30,804 nt of DNA from Clostridiales bacterium UBA1206 (GTDB taxonomy: Bacteria; Bacillota; Clostridia; Oscillospirales; CAG-382): contig DBXS01000032.1 of the NCBI GenBank assembly GCA_002310055.1, positions 507-31,310 of the forward strand, read 5' to 3'. The notes under the pieces are model-generated. The model saw only the letters and a program-made list of their open reading frames with translations. It was not told the origin of the DNA and did not search any database. Positions 15,801-23,414 of this stretch are shown one piece after another (the stretch's first letter is position 1; each line of letters opens with the position of its first letter). A program made the position numbers and the translations under genes.

Positions 15801-18800
15801 CCGGCTCCGAACGGCGGCGGAATATTAGTATCTTTTCGTTTTTCAAAAACGACGACGTTATAAACAGGCGCGAAAACGCCGGGTGCGACGAATACGCCGA
15901 AGGCTTATCGAGCACCGGAGTGAGATGCATACAAAGCTTTCCGGCAAGCGCGCTTTCGGCGCGCAGATCGAACACGAACGCCCCTCCCGGCGACGTGATA
16001 TGCCCCTTTACCGACAAGGGGCAGCGCGTATCCGACGAAACGAACGCAAACGAATCTTTGCCGAATCGGGACGCGAACGGCGTTCCCGTAAACGGCGAGC
16101 AGCAAAACGCCCTGCCGTCTTTGACGACGCCGAACGTAACGCCCGAAACAGGCGAAAACGCCCTGAATTCTGTGCGGTCCACCGCGTATGCGCCGCAGCG
16201 CAGCGCCACCCTGCCGTCGGAAGACGCCGCCATCGAAAGGTTGCCTTTTTTATACAGCGCGCATTCCGGGCGCGCGGTCTCGCAAAAAACGCGATCCGCG
16301 TCTGCAGCGAAATACGGCCGTTCGCGCTTTGAAAACGGTTTTCTGCCGCGGCAGAGCCGGACGTCGGCGGGAATGCGTTCGCATAACAGTTCGCGGCACG
16401 CCGCGATCTGTTTGTCGCGGAAAAAACGCCTCCGCATAATGCCGTCGAAACACGCGTTGTCTATTGCGAGCATACTCATCGCCACGTGGTGCGCCATATA
16501 GCTGCGGACGGTCCCGCCGCGTTCGGAAAGGTCGACCGCTTCGTAAAAGCCGTATTCGCCGCGCGCGCCGAGTTTTTCGTAGACGCCAAGCAGCCGCATA
16601 ACCGATTCCGGCATTCGTTCGAGCATAAGGAACGCCGAATACGGCGAAAAAACGCGTTCCGTACCCGTATATTCCTTCAGCGCCAGCGCCGGAACGCCGT
16701 GCGCCTTGTACTGGTAATTCATATCGGCGTCGAAACAGTAATACCCGCTTTCGGAAGTTCCCCACAGCTTTTCTTTGCGAAAATTATGCTGGCAGTACGC
16801 GGCGAAAGACAGCGTTTCGTCCAGAAACGAATTTGGGTACGAAGGCAGGAACAGCTGCGGCATAAAGTATTCGAACGCCGAGCCCGACCACGATATCATC
16901 CCCACGAATCCGTTCTTTTCGGTCACCGCGCGCGAAAGCGCGTTCCAGTGCGAGCCGGGCGTGATCCCGTACGCGCAGGTCCAGTAACAGGCGGTGCGGA
17001 TCTCGCTCATGAGCATATCGTAACGGTGCGGCGAAAAGCCGTTCTGTTCGGAATATCCTATATAAAACAGCTCGCGTTCGTTATCGTACAAAAACGCCAT
17101 ATCCATATCCCGCGCCAGCTTTTCGGCGCGCGCGGCGAGCGCGGATCCCTCTTCGCCGAACGAGCGCAAAGCCGCCGCCAGCGTTATGAGCGATACGGCG
17201 AGATTGCCCGAATCGACGGTGGAAACGTATCTTTCGCCTATGACGTCGAGCGAGCGCGTGTCGTACCAGTTATACAGATGTCCGCGGTACTTTTCCATCC
17301 TTTCGAGCGTGATAAGGGTTTTTTCTATATCGCAAACCGTTTTTCCGCGCGGGATGAACCCCATATCGTCCGCCGCTGCGACGCACAGCAGATACAGACC
17401 TATATTGGTGGGCGAGGTGCGCTCGGCGACTGCTTCCGCCGGCGAAAACTGCACGTTGTCCGGCGGCAGAAAGTTGGTCTTTTGCGTTACGCGTTCGGCA
17501 AAAAAGGCGTACTGTTCGCGCGCGTAGGACAGCAATTTTTCCTTTGCCTTTTCGTCAATGCGCTTTTCACGCGATTTTACCGGGCGCGAGACGGCGTACG
17601 AAACGACAGGCAGCAAAAACGCCGCCGCGCCGAGGAGCCTGAACACGAAATACGGCGAAAAGAATACGAGCGCCGCCCCGACGGCGGAACTGAAAAAGAA
17701 CGCGGTTATGTGGACGGCGATGCCGCCGGAACGCGCTTCGGTCTGGCTGAAAGTCGTCCATTCCAGCGTTTTGCGGTGCGAAACGAGCGTCCTCCATACC
17801 GCGCGCAGCGCCGCGTCGGCTGAGCGGAAGGCGTATTCGAACAGCGCCGAAAGCTCGTACGCGAGGTTGAACGCGATGAGCTTTGCCGAAGAAAACATAA
17901 CCGAAAAGAACCTTCTGGGCGTGAACGCCCTGCCGAAGAATACCGAAACGAACGAAAACGCCGCCGGGGCGAGCGTGTTCGCAAGCAGCACCAGCGCAAA
18001 TACCGCGGCTTTGTGCTGGCTTGAATTCGTAAAGAACGCGTACGCCGGCACGCCGGACGCCGCGAAGACGGGCGAAAGCTGGCGCAAGGCGTTTTCGCAC
18101 AGCACGAACCTGCCCGACGCGGGCATGCGGCGCGAACCGAGCAGGCAGATGTTTTGAATATCGCCGCGCACCCAGCGGTGGAGCCGCAGGAACGCCGAAA
18201 GCGGACTTTTGGGGTTGCTGTCGGAAAAAGTGATATCCGGCACGAACATACACCTGAGTATAGCGCCTTCGGGGATATCGTGCGAGAGTATCTTCCCTTT
18301 CGGGAAAGCGCCTTCCGCAACTGAGGCGAACGCCGCGACGTCGATAAGCCCCTTGCCGCAGAATATGCCGCTGCCGAACAGCGACTGGTAACGCTCGTAC
18401 GACGCGGTGTCGTAGAGCGAGCCGAATTCGGCGCGCATAAGCGTAAAATAAGTGCCGAAGCTCTGCAAAAGCCCGGTCTTCATACGCGGCTGGAACACCG
18501 CGTGCCCCGACGTCACGCGGCCGTCTTTTATACGGGGGCGGTTCGCCGGATGGAGGGCGGTAGATACGAGTTCGCGCACGGCGCCGAGCGGAATGACCGT
18601 GTCGCTGTCGAGCGTGAGCAGATATTTCGCGCCGCGGGCGACGGAGGCGTTCTGCGAATACGCGAAAACGTCTTCGCCCTCCGTGATGAACTTGACCAAG
18701 TCGCACACTGCGCCGCGCTTGCGTTCCCCGCCCTGCCAGATCTTGTCGGCGGAGTTGTACGAACGTCCGCGCAGAAACAGCGCGAAACGGTCGCCGTATG

Positions 18801-19824
18801 CGGCGTTGAGTTCGCTTATGCGCTTTTGCGCGTAAGCTGCGACAGCCGCGTCGCCCGGCGCGGTCTCGCTTTCGCTGTCGGCAAAGTCGCCCAGAACGCC
18901 GAAAACGGCGCATGGTCCGCGGTTGCGCAGATACGCGTTTTCGAGCTCGTCGAATACGGCAAAGTCTTTTTCCGCGCCGAACAGCAGCGTGGAATACACG
19001 ACCACGGTGCGCGCCGACGCGGCGGCACAGTCGCTTTCGAGCCTAAGCGGCGCAAACGGCGGGACGACGCGCGAAAACACGCGGTCGCATAACGTTCCGC
19101 TGAGCAGAAACAAGGGCGGCAGCGCAAAAACCGCGAAAAAGCCGAACGCGTAAAACGTAACGCCCGCAAAAAGCGCGAACAGCGCGAAAAGCGATATAAA
19201 AAACGCCGCCTTATGCGTTTTGCCGTACGCGGCGGCGTAAAGCCCGCTTTTGCGCGCGCAGAGCTCCCGCGCGGCTTCCGTCTCGCTCATTTTGCGGCGG
19301 CGCGCGTATCTTATCACCGCCTCGCGGCACATATCTTTTGAGCGTTTGTCGTTCTGCGCGTACAGTTCGGCGCCCGAGCGGAGCACGTTTTCGGCGCCGC
19401 AGAGCTTTTCAAAGCATTCCTCGCACCTTATCTCGCGCACGCGGTGAAGCGAGATCACGCTCGACGTGAGCTTTTGCATATCGCATCTGCGGCCCGAGTC
19501 AAGCAGCGCCGCCTCCTCGCCCGCGGAGATTATGAGCGCCGCGTTAAGCGCCGCCGGGATACTGTAGATTTCGGAAAAAGAAAAATCGGCTCCTTTGAAA
19601 AAAGCGAAAAAACTTTGTTTTTCGCATACGTTTCCGTTCCTGCCCAAATACCGCGCGCATTCCGTAAACACGCGCCCGCCCGTCCCGCGCGCGCGGCAAG
19701 TTTCGCGGTACGCCTTTTGAATAAGGTAAAAGTTTTCGGCGAGCACGCCGCAGGAACTTTCGGTTTGGTTTACATAATGTTCTATGCTCCTGTACGCGCG
19801 CACGAGCCGCTTTTTAAGATCCAT
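12874..19824 (-). CDS. Cyclic beta-1,2-glucan synthase-like three-module enzyme (NdvB/CGS type)
   Basis: The 2316-residue protein combines three modules. A membrane-bound GT84 synthase part has two spans at about 206-245, the DSD metal motif (406-408, TLDSDT), HDIPEG (515-520), RLHRWVRGD (547-555) and further spans at about 605-632 and 706-745. A middle glycoamylase-like part (about 850-1145), like the GH189 cyclisation domain of Thermoanaerobacter italicus CGS, has WGTSESG (Glu1025) and YGFYEAVD (Glu1095) as candidate catalytic residues. The C-terminal GH94 phosphorylase part (about 1600-2270) has DWND at 2019-2022. Such enzymes make beta-1,2-glucan from UDP-glucose, trim it and close it into a ring. 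It is shorter than proteobacterial NdvB (about 2800). Ribosome site GGAGG lies eleven bases before the ATG. A linear-glucan product is possible. Confidence 0.85.
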   Translation of the reverse strand: MDLKKRLVRAYRSIEHYVNQTESSCGVLAENFYLIQKAYRETCRARGTGGRVFTECARYLGRNGNVCEKQSFFAFFKGADFSFSEIYSIPAALNAALIISAGEEAALLDSGRRCDMQKLTSSVISLHRVREIRCEECFEKLCGAENVLRSGAELYAQNDKRSKDMCREAVIRYARRRKMSETEAARELCARKSGLYAAAYGKTHKAAFFISLFALFALFAGVTFYAFGFFAVFALPPLFLLSGTLCDRVFSRVVPPFAPLRLESDCAAASARTVVVYSTLLFGAEKDFAVFDELENAYLRNRGPCAVFGVLGDFADSESETAPGDAAVAAYAQKRISELNAAYGDRFALFLRGRSYNSADKIWQGGERKRGAVCDLVKFITEGEDVFAYSQNASVARGAKYLLTLDSDTVIPLGAVRELVSTALHPANRPRIKDGRVTSGHAVFQPRMKTGLLQSFGTYFTLMRAEFGSLYDTASYERYQSLFGSGIFCGKGLIDVAAFASVAEGAFPKGKILSHDIPEGAILRCMFVPDITFSDSNPKSPLSAFLRLHRWVRGDIQNICLLGSRRMPASGRFVLCENALRQLSPVFAASGVPAYAFFTNSSQHKAAVFALVLLANTLAPAAFSFVSVFFGRAFTPRRFFSVMFSSAKLIAFNLAYELSALFEYAFRSADAALRAVWRTLVSHRKTLEWTTFSQTEARSGGIAVHITAFFFSSAVGAALVFFSPYFVFRLLGAAAFLLPVVSYAVSRPVKSREKRIDEKAKEKLLSYAREQYAFFAERVTQKTNFLPPDNVQFSPAEAVAERTSPTNIGLYLLCVAAADDMGFIPRGKTVCDIEKTLITLERMEKYRGHLYNWYDTRSLDVIGERYVSTVDSGNLAVSLITLAAALRSFGEEGSALAARAEKLARDMDMAFLYDNERELFYIGYSEQNGFSPHRYDMLMSEIRTACYWTCAYGITPGSHWNALSRAVTEKNGFVGMISWSGSAFEYFMPQLFLPSYPNSFLDETLSFAAYCQHNFRKEKLWGTSESGYYCFDADMNYQYKAHGVPALALKEYTGTERVFSPYSAFLMLERMPESVMRLLGVYEKLGARGEYGFYEAVDLSERGGTVRSYMAHHVAMSMLAIDNACFDGIMRRRFFRDKQIAACRELLCERIPADVRLCRGRKPFSKRERPYFAADADRVFCETARPECALYKKGNLSMAASSDGRVALRCGAYAVDRTEFRAFSPVSGVTFGVVKDGRAFCCSPFTGTPFASRFGKDSFAFVSSDTRCPLSVKGHITSPGGAFVFDLRAESALAGKLCMHLTPVLDKPSAYSSHPAFSRLFITSSFLKNEKILIFRRRSEPGGGRYPYIGVACGDVKASMEFGVCASRIRSHSRGYMNSAFLNECSGDTDVCGDPDCTVRVSPSVRGSARFIIACGYTLREVTNSVAGARKAQAPAVRGTRGDVLASAAVSACLFERGTDEKPSAGMSCLWKAGVSGDCPLLVLEIYGKNPAPVKAFLGAYRSLAGAYYKSELLFLIHERPGYDSPLAQWIKELVSAEGLDRYCGRKYGVFAANSSVFDENELRFIRSFSAFRFESDSVFRSSSGYSGAGPRVLRGSESPLGEKIAPPSVFVSGTPPLPRSYVMSGFALGTLVTEKTLGFTFYGSARDGRISCFDQDPHAPVYGEELLMKRGGNLYDLVSLSASAEYRDGIARYTGNICGVGYTVKTFVHPRLPVKIIEAEFENENVDTVFCVTPQEKKFGAYVPGIRNAGFFVPVKHGPGMTCFVACNTKCELFTDRTLALAGESTGSCDSVCIAANAQRVAFFLGACPTETGAASVVSYLRSGDTGGFAKEASEFARSFIPPQTAFTQNGVTDSLYAYFAPYQTAFSRFLGRTGFYQTGGAYGFRDQLQDCLCLVYSRPDLVRSHIIRCAAHQYMRGDVMHWWLKTERFTGTRTACSDDMLYLPLTVADYVEKTGDETVLEVKTPYLSSPPVERGERFEKAERTPERESVYMHCLRALLYCAGRTGAHGLSLMGSCDWNDGFSAVGREGRGESVFTTFLLAYVSREFARVCELVGDAKSAFVLRSVYGRAAEAGRNSFKGDRFPRGTFDDGSFFGVKESRECAIDVISQALAAAVLGKTPETLSAVNAAYRELYDEEKNIFKLFSPPFENVDAGYVSAYPPGIRENGGQYTHGALWGIWGLAVCGEYEKAVRLINAVTPAGHTDAEKYMLEPYVIPADIYSSGRGGWSWYTGSAAWFYKIMTEVIMGIRFSCGFTKISVSPVCEYTFVCERGGCKIKIVSSRTSPETPELDGVPCAFPLALPPGEHVLRVKAPY

Positions 19825-19891
19825 TTTGCCAAATGCCTCCGCAAAAACGTATTCGCCTTTATTATTTGCGCAAATATGGAAAATATACCCG

Positions 19892-19920
19892 TTGACATTT
19901 GGGCGTTCGTATTGTAAACT
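19892..19920 (+). promoter_or_regulatory. Sigma-A promoter of the comF-like gene
   Basis: TTGACA (19892-19897) and TAAACT (19915-19920) are 17 bp apart. The transcript would begin about ten bases before the ATG at 19938 and probably continue into the first sigma-factor cassette, since no terminator separates them. Confidence 0.65.
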
Positions 19921-19937
19921 TTAATACGGTGATAAAT

Positions 19938-20645
19938 ATGAAATTTCTGCGTTCGCTCGAACGGCTCGTCTACCCCGACCGCTGCATCATCTGCGGCGAC
20001 GTCACGCTGGAAAAGGCGCCGTTCTGCAAAGACTGCATAAAAGAATTCGTTTCGCTGTTTTCGGCGGAATGCCCCTCGTGCGGGAAGACCGCGCACGATT
20101 GCACGTGCGGCGGCGGAAAGAAGGATTTTCTGTTCTTCTATTCTTCTCCTGCGGCGAAGAAGCTCATTCGAACGCTCAAGCATTCCCCTAATAAGAACGC
20201 CGCGGGATTCTTCGGCGACGTGATAGCCGAGTTTTACAAAGGCCGTAACTTCGACGCGGTAGCGTTCCCTCCGCGCACCGAACACAATATACGCAAATAC
20301 GGTCTGGACCACGTAAAAGCCATAGCGGGCAGCTATTCAAAAGCGAGCGGCGTGCCGCTTTGTCTTGCGCTGGAACGCACTCACCGCGCCGCCGAACAGA
20401 AACTGCTTTCGGCGACTCAGCGGCGCCGCAACGCGCTGGGGCTTTATACCGCAAACAAAGAAAAGCTCGGTTCCGCAAGCCGCGTGCTGCTCATCGACGA
20501 TGTCCGCACCACGGGATCCACGATGAACGCCTGCGCGCTGGCGCTTCGCAAAGCAGGCGTAAAGCAGATAACGCAGTTCACGCTCGCCTACACCCCTCCC
20601 GTAAAGAAAAAATACAAAGCCAAAAAAGATATTAAAAAAGTGTGA
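19938..20645 (+). CDS. comF: ComF/GntX-like phosphoribosyltransferase family protein
   Basis: The 235-residue protein has an N-terminal zinc-ribbon-like Cys set (CIICG at 16-20, CKDC at 30-33, CPSC at 45-48, CTC at 55-57) and a C-terminal phosphoribosyltransferase domain with the PRPP loop DDVRTTGST (187-195). This is the standard ComF layout. In transformable bacteria ComF helps single-strand DNA uptake; in others its role is unclear, and no other competence gene is visible here. An open frame begins further up at 19899, but GGTGAT lies right before ATG 19938, and the predicted transcript starts after 19899, so 19938 is chosen. Confidence 0.88.
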   Translation: MKFLRSLERLVYPDRCIICGDVTLEKAPFCKDCIKEFVSLFSAECPSCGKTAHDCTCGGGKKDFLFFYSSPAAKKLIRTLKHSPNKNAAGFFGDVIAEFYKGRNFDAVAFPPRTEHNIRKYGLDHVKAIAGSYSKASGVPLCLALERTHRAAEQKLLSATQRRRNALGLYTANKEKLGSASRVLLIDDVRTTGSTMNACALALRKAGVKQITQFTLAYTPPVKKKYKAKKDIKKV

Positions 20646-20670
20646 GGTTTTTCGCGCTCACGACGTGTAA
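20642..20670 (+). promoter_or_regulatory. Putative ECF-sigma promoter of cassette 1
   Basis: GTGAG (20642-20646), 14 bases, then CGACGTGTAA (20661-20670). The same pattern with the same spacing lies before the second sigma gene (22782-22810), and CGTxTAA resembles -10 boxes of ECF sigma factors. The first box overlaps the comF stop codon. Autoregulation by the sigma factors is inferred. Confidence 0.5.
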
Positions 20671-20707
20671 AGGGTGAAAACGCCTTAAGGTGAAAGGAGC
20701 AGACGCT

Positions 20708-21268
20708 ATGGATAACGGCGCGAGTAGCTACCGCCGTTTCCGCGAAGACGGCGACGCCGAAGGACTTGCGGAGATAATACGCGAGTACCGCGACGGACTT
20801 ATAATGTACCTTTGCACTTACGTGCACGACTTCAATACCGCCGAAGAGCTTGCCGAAGACACGTTCGTGTATCTGGGTACGAAAAAGCCGCGCGATAAAG
20901 GCGGCAGCGCTTTCGGCACCTGGCTTTACGCCATGGCGCGCCGCATAGCGCTGAGTTATCTGCGCAAGGCAAAACGGCGCGGCGAATACCTTACGGAAAA
21001 CTGCGGCGAGATACCGCAGGACGAAATAACGCTTGAAGAATCGTATATCCGGGAAGAACGGCGCATAACCGTACACCGCGCCATGCGCGGATTGAAGCCC
21101 GAATACGCGCAGATACTCTGGCTGGTATATTTCGAACGTATGTCCGTAAAAGACGCCGCGCGCGTTATGAACAAGTCGGCGCACAACGCGGAAACGCTTG
21201 TTTACAGGGCGCGGAACGCGCTGAAAGCAAAACTTTTAGAGGAGGGATTTGTTTATGAGGACATATGA
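20708..21268 (+). CDS. ECF-type sigma factor, cassette 1
   Basis: The 186-residue protein has sigma region 2 (about 10-85: EIIREYRDGLIMYLCTYVHD, AEELAEDTFV, FGTWLYAMARRIALSYLRK) and region 4 near the C-terminus (ERMSVKDAARVMNKSAHNAETLVYRARNALKAKL in the C-terminal third, a helix-turn-helix). No region 3 is present, as usual for ECF factors. GTG 20690 is in frame, but AAAGGAG at 20693-20699 lies after it and eight bases before ATG 20708. The next gene starts 14 bases before its stop, so a cognate membrane regulator is very likely. Confidence 0.88.
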   Translation: MDNGASSYRRFREDGDAEGLAEIIREYRDGLIMYLCTYVHDFNTAEELAEDTFVYLGTKKPRDKGGSAFGTWLYAMARRIALSYLRKAKRRGEYLTENCGEIPQDEITLEESYIREERRITVHRAMRGLKPEYAQILWLVYFERMSVKDAARVMNKSAHNAETLVYRARNALKAKLLEEGFVYEDI

Positions 21269-22280
21269 AGAGACCGCGCGTCGAGTGCTCGACCGCGTGG
21301 ACGAATACAACGAAAAAGCAAAAAAACGGAACAAAAATTTACGCATTGGCGCGGCGTTCGCGTGCTTTGCGGTCTTCGCGGTCACGGCGGTATTCGGCGT
21401 GAAAGCGATGATGAAACCGAACGCAATAACAACGGAACACAGCGACGGCAATTCTGTTGAACCGTATCAAAAAAAGTACGCGGCGTTCACCTGCGGCTCA
21501 TCCGACGGAGGAGAGATTTCCGTGATCGAAGAATACCCCGCCTGGAGCGAAAAAAACATTTTGGGATTCAGGGATGAGACCGCCCCGAAAACCGCAGCCG
21601 TCACCGTTGACGGCGTGGAATACACCGGAACCTATGAAGAATCGGCAGTTTTGAAAAACGGGATATACTCGACGTCGGTTTCTCACTCGTATTACCAAAA
21701 AGGAATGAACGATTATGACATAAGATTCTGGATAGACTCTAAAACCAACGAACTCACGCAATTTGAAGCGTACAAACCGTTATCCGAAAGCGGCGCCGTT
21801 AACGAAGAAAAATGCAGAGCCGTTGCAGAACGAACGGCAAAATCGTATCTGGGCGACAACCTGAGCGATTACGAAATAGAATCAGGTTCAGACGACCCGT
21901 ATTATTATCATTATCGCGTTTACAAAATGATCGACGGCTATCGATCGGCGTTTACTCTGAATATAGCGGTCGACAAAAACGGAATGATCACGCTGCTTAT
22001 GGTGGGTGACAAATTTGAAGGTATTGATTCGCTTCCTTTTGATAAAGAAGAAGCGGATGCGCTGATATCCGAAAAAGTCAAAGCCATAGTTAAAGACGTC
22101 AAAGGCTATTCCGGTTATGAATACCGATATATAAAGCCCGTTGCATTGAACGAGGGCGGCGTCGGTGCCGTTTACGGCGTGACGATCCGTTCTTCACACG
22201 ATTTTTATGACGAAGTTAAGCAAAAAACGCTTACGTTCGTTTCGGAATGTTTAGTTGAAATACTTGTGGCAGAACAATAA
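21255..22280 (+). CDS. Membrane-anchored anti-sigma-like protein, cassette 1
   Basis: The 341-residue protein has a short cytoplasmic part (MRTYEETARRVLDRVDEYN), a basic stretch, one transmembrane segment (about 31-49) and a large outer domain. The outer part has two or three units with alternating strands (for example ESAVLKNGIYSTSVSH, YRSAFTLNIAVDKNGMITLLM), reminiscent of PepSY-like or YcdB-like domains, but this is only a resemblance. The first 50 residues are clearly related to the protein at 23401, while the outer domains are not. Overlap with the sigma gene and the layout suggest a membrane anti-sigma factor whose outer domain senses an envelope signal. GGAGGG lies eight bases before ATG 21255. 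Confidence 0.7.
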   Translation: MRTYEETARRVLDRVDEYNEKAKKRNKNLRIGAAFACFAVFAVTAVFGVKAMMKPNAITTEHSDGNSVEPYQKKYAAFTCGSSDGGEISVIEEYPAWSEKNILGFRDETAPKTAAVTVDGVEYTGTYEESAVLKNGIYSTSVSHSYYQKGMNDYDIRFWIDSKTNELTQFEAYKPLSESGAVNEEKCRAVAERTAKSYLGDNLSDYEIESGSDDPYYYHYRVYKMIDGYRSAFTLNIAVDKNGMITLLMVGDKFEGIDSLPFDKEEADALISEKVKAIVKDVKGYSGYEYRYIKPVALNEGGVGAVYGVTIRSSHDFYDEVKQKTLTFVSECLVEILVAEQ

Positions 22281-22294
22281 TGATCGCGCTATTC

Positions 22295-22321
22295 AGCCAT
22301 GGCTTAAAATAAGCCATGGCT
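22295..22321 (+). terminator. Hairpin terminator after cassette 1
   Basis: AGCCATGGCTTA (22295-22306) pairs perfectly with 22310-22321 around a 3-base loop. The T-run after it is short (TTT including the last base of the stem), so termination may be partial. Confidence 0.65.
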
Positions 22322-22360
22322 TTGCGCGTTTCCATAGTTAAAGGAGTAGAATAAGTAGAT

Positions 22361-22477
22361 ATGAAAAAAACAATATATTTTACGAATAATTACAAACAAA
22401 TAATTCCGCCTGCTGCGCTTTTACGGCAGAGGCGGAATTTATTTATATATTTTATTCGAAAAACGTTTTTTCTATAA
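22361..22477 (+). CDS. Small doubtful ORF of 38 codons (possible 5' gene remnant)
   Basis: The frame reads MKKTIYFTNNYKQIIPP and then runs straight through the hairpin at 22402-22439. AAAGGAG lies 14 bases before the ATG, too far for efficient use. A typical gene beginning interrupted by a hairpin suggests debris rather than a working peptide. Confidence 0.2.
   Translation: MKKTIYFTNNYKQIIPPAALLRQRRNLFIYFIRKTFFL
22402..22439 (+). terminator. Second hairpin in the inter-cassette gap
   Basis: AATTCCGCCT (22402-22411) pairs with 22430-22439, with an inner CTGC/GCAG stem, followed by an A/T-only run with many T. It looks like a terminator in the rightward direction. Confidence 0.5.
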
Positions 22478-22497
22478 GTCGGCGAAAATCACCGTAA

Positions 22498-22653
22498 GTC
22501 GATACGGCGTTGACCTCGCGCCGGATCGCGGCGGAAGCGCCGTTCGACTATACGATAATAGATTTCGGCGGCGAAAGGCTTAAAGTTTACTCCTCCGCCG
22601 ACGAAAACGCCGATATCGCGGCGTATCTCGCCGAAAAATATCCCGTAAAATAA
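22498..22653 (+). pseudogene. 3' remnant of a decayed gene
   Basis: The frame after a stop at 22495 encodes a protein-like end containing FDYTIIDFGGERLKVYSS and ADIAAYLAEKYPVK, then TAA and, 18 bases later, a good terminator. No start codon with a ribosome site is present in frame. This is what remains if the front of a gene was deleted. The family was not recognised. Confidence 0.4.
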
Positions 22654-22671
22654 AAGCGTGCAAAGAATATG

Positions 22672-22699
22672 CGCCGCGGCTCGCACAAGGGCCGCGGCG
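22672..22699 (+). terminator. Terminator after the gene remnant
   Basis: CGCCGCGGC (22672-22680) pairs with 22691-22699 around a 10-base loop, followed by TTGTATTTT. Confidence 0.65.
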
Positions 22700-22725
22700 T
22701 TGTATTTTGCGCCTTGAAACCGCAG

Positions 22726-22755
22726 TTGACTTTGCGGCGCGAATTGTGATAGAAT
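22726..22755 (+). promoter_or_regulatory. Sigma-A promoter ahead of cassette 2
   Basis: TTGACT (22726-22731) and TAGAAT (22750-22755) are 18 bp apart, with TGA before the -10 (extended -10). It would give a basal transcript of the second sigma cassette. Confidence 0.7.
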
Positions 22756-22781
22756 AAACAAAAGATTTTTCTCTTTTTCGC

Positions 22782-22810
22782 GTGAGTTTTTACAAGCGCG
22801 CGACGTCTAA
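22782..22810 (+). promoter_or_regulatory. Putative ECF-sigma promoter of cassette 2
   Basis: GTGAG (22782-22786), 14 bases, then CGACGTCTAA (22801-22810), followed by AGGGTGAAA as in cassette 1. Downstream of the -10 the two leaders share the ribosome site and start (TGAAAGGAGCAG, then ATGGATAACGGCGCG). Confidence 0.5.
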
Positions 22811-22853
22811 AGGGTGAAACACCGAAACGTTTCGCGTGAAAGGAGCAGGCACT

Positions 22854-23414
22854 ATGGATAACGGCGCGGGTAGCTACCGCCGTTTCCGCGAAGACGACGA
22901 CGCCGAAGGGATGGCGGAACTCGTAAGGGAATACAGGGACGGACTTATTCTGTATCTCGATACGTTCGTGCGCGATATCCCCGCGGCGGAAGAGCTGGCG
23001 GAAGACGTTTTTGTGCTTTTGGCGGTAAAAAAGCCGGTTTACAAAGCCAAAAGCTCTTTTAAGACCTGGCTTTACGCCATTGGCAGAAATACAGCTCTGG
23101 ATCATTTGCGCAAGGCGCGCCGGCGCGGTGAGATCCCGCTTGAAAACTGCGGCGAATTGCACGCCGACGGCGAAACGCTGGAAGAAAGCTTTATACGCGA
23201 GGAGCGGCGCATAGCCGTTCACCGCGCGATGAGGTCGCTTCCGGCGGATCAGCGGCAGATAATATGGCTTATGTATTTTGAAAAACTGACCGCATCCGAC
23301 GCCGCGCGTATAATGAAAAGGTCGCCGCACGCCGCGGAAACGCTGGCTTACCGGGCGCGAAAAGCGCTAAAGCAAAAACTTACGGAGGAAGGATTTGAAT
23401 ATGAAGACCTATGA
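22854..23414 (+). CDS. ECF-type sigma factor, cassette 2
   Basis: This 186-residue protein is a close paralogue of the one at 20708, with the same length and start (MDNGAxSYRRFREDxDAEG). Region 2 (about 10-85) contains AEELAEDVFVLLAVKKP and FKTWLYAIGRNTALDHLRKA; region 4 contains EKLTASDAARIMKRSPHAAETLAYRARKALKQKL. The DNA-reading helices are similar but not identical, so overlapping promoter sets are likely. ATG 22854 follows AAAGGAG by about eight bases; the GTG at 22836 lies before that site and is rejected. It overlaps the next gene by 14 bases, exactly as in cassette 1. Confidence 0.88.
   Translation: MDNGAGSYRRFREDDDAEGMAELVREYRDGLILYLDTFVRDIPAAEELAEDVFVLLAVKKPVYKAKSSFKTWLYAIGRNTALDHLRKARRRGEIPLENCGELHADGETLEESFIREERRIAVHRAMRSLPADQRQIIWLMYFEKLTASDAARIMKRSPHAAETLAYRARKALKQKLTEEGFEYEDL

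Noticed and set aside
22489..22761. 90-codon leftward frame in the inter-cassette gap
   Set aside because: It spans the terminator hairpin at 22672-22699 and the sigma-A promoter; no ribosome site or motif was seen.
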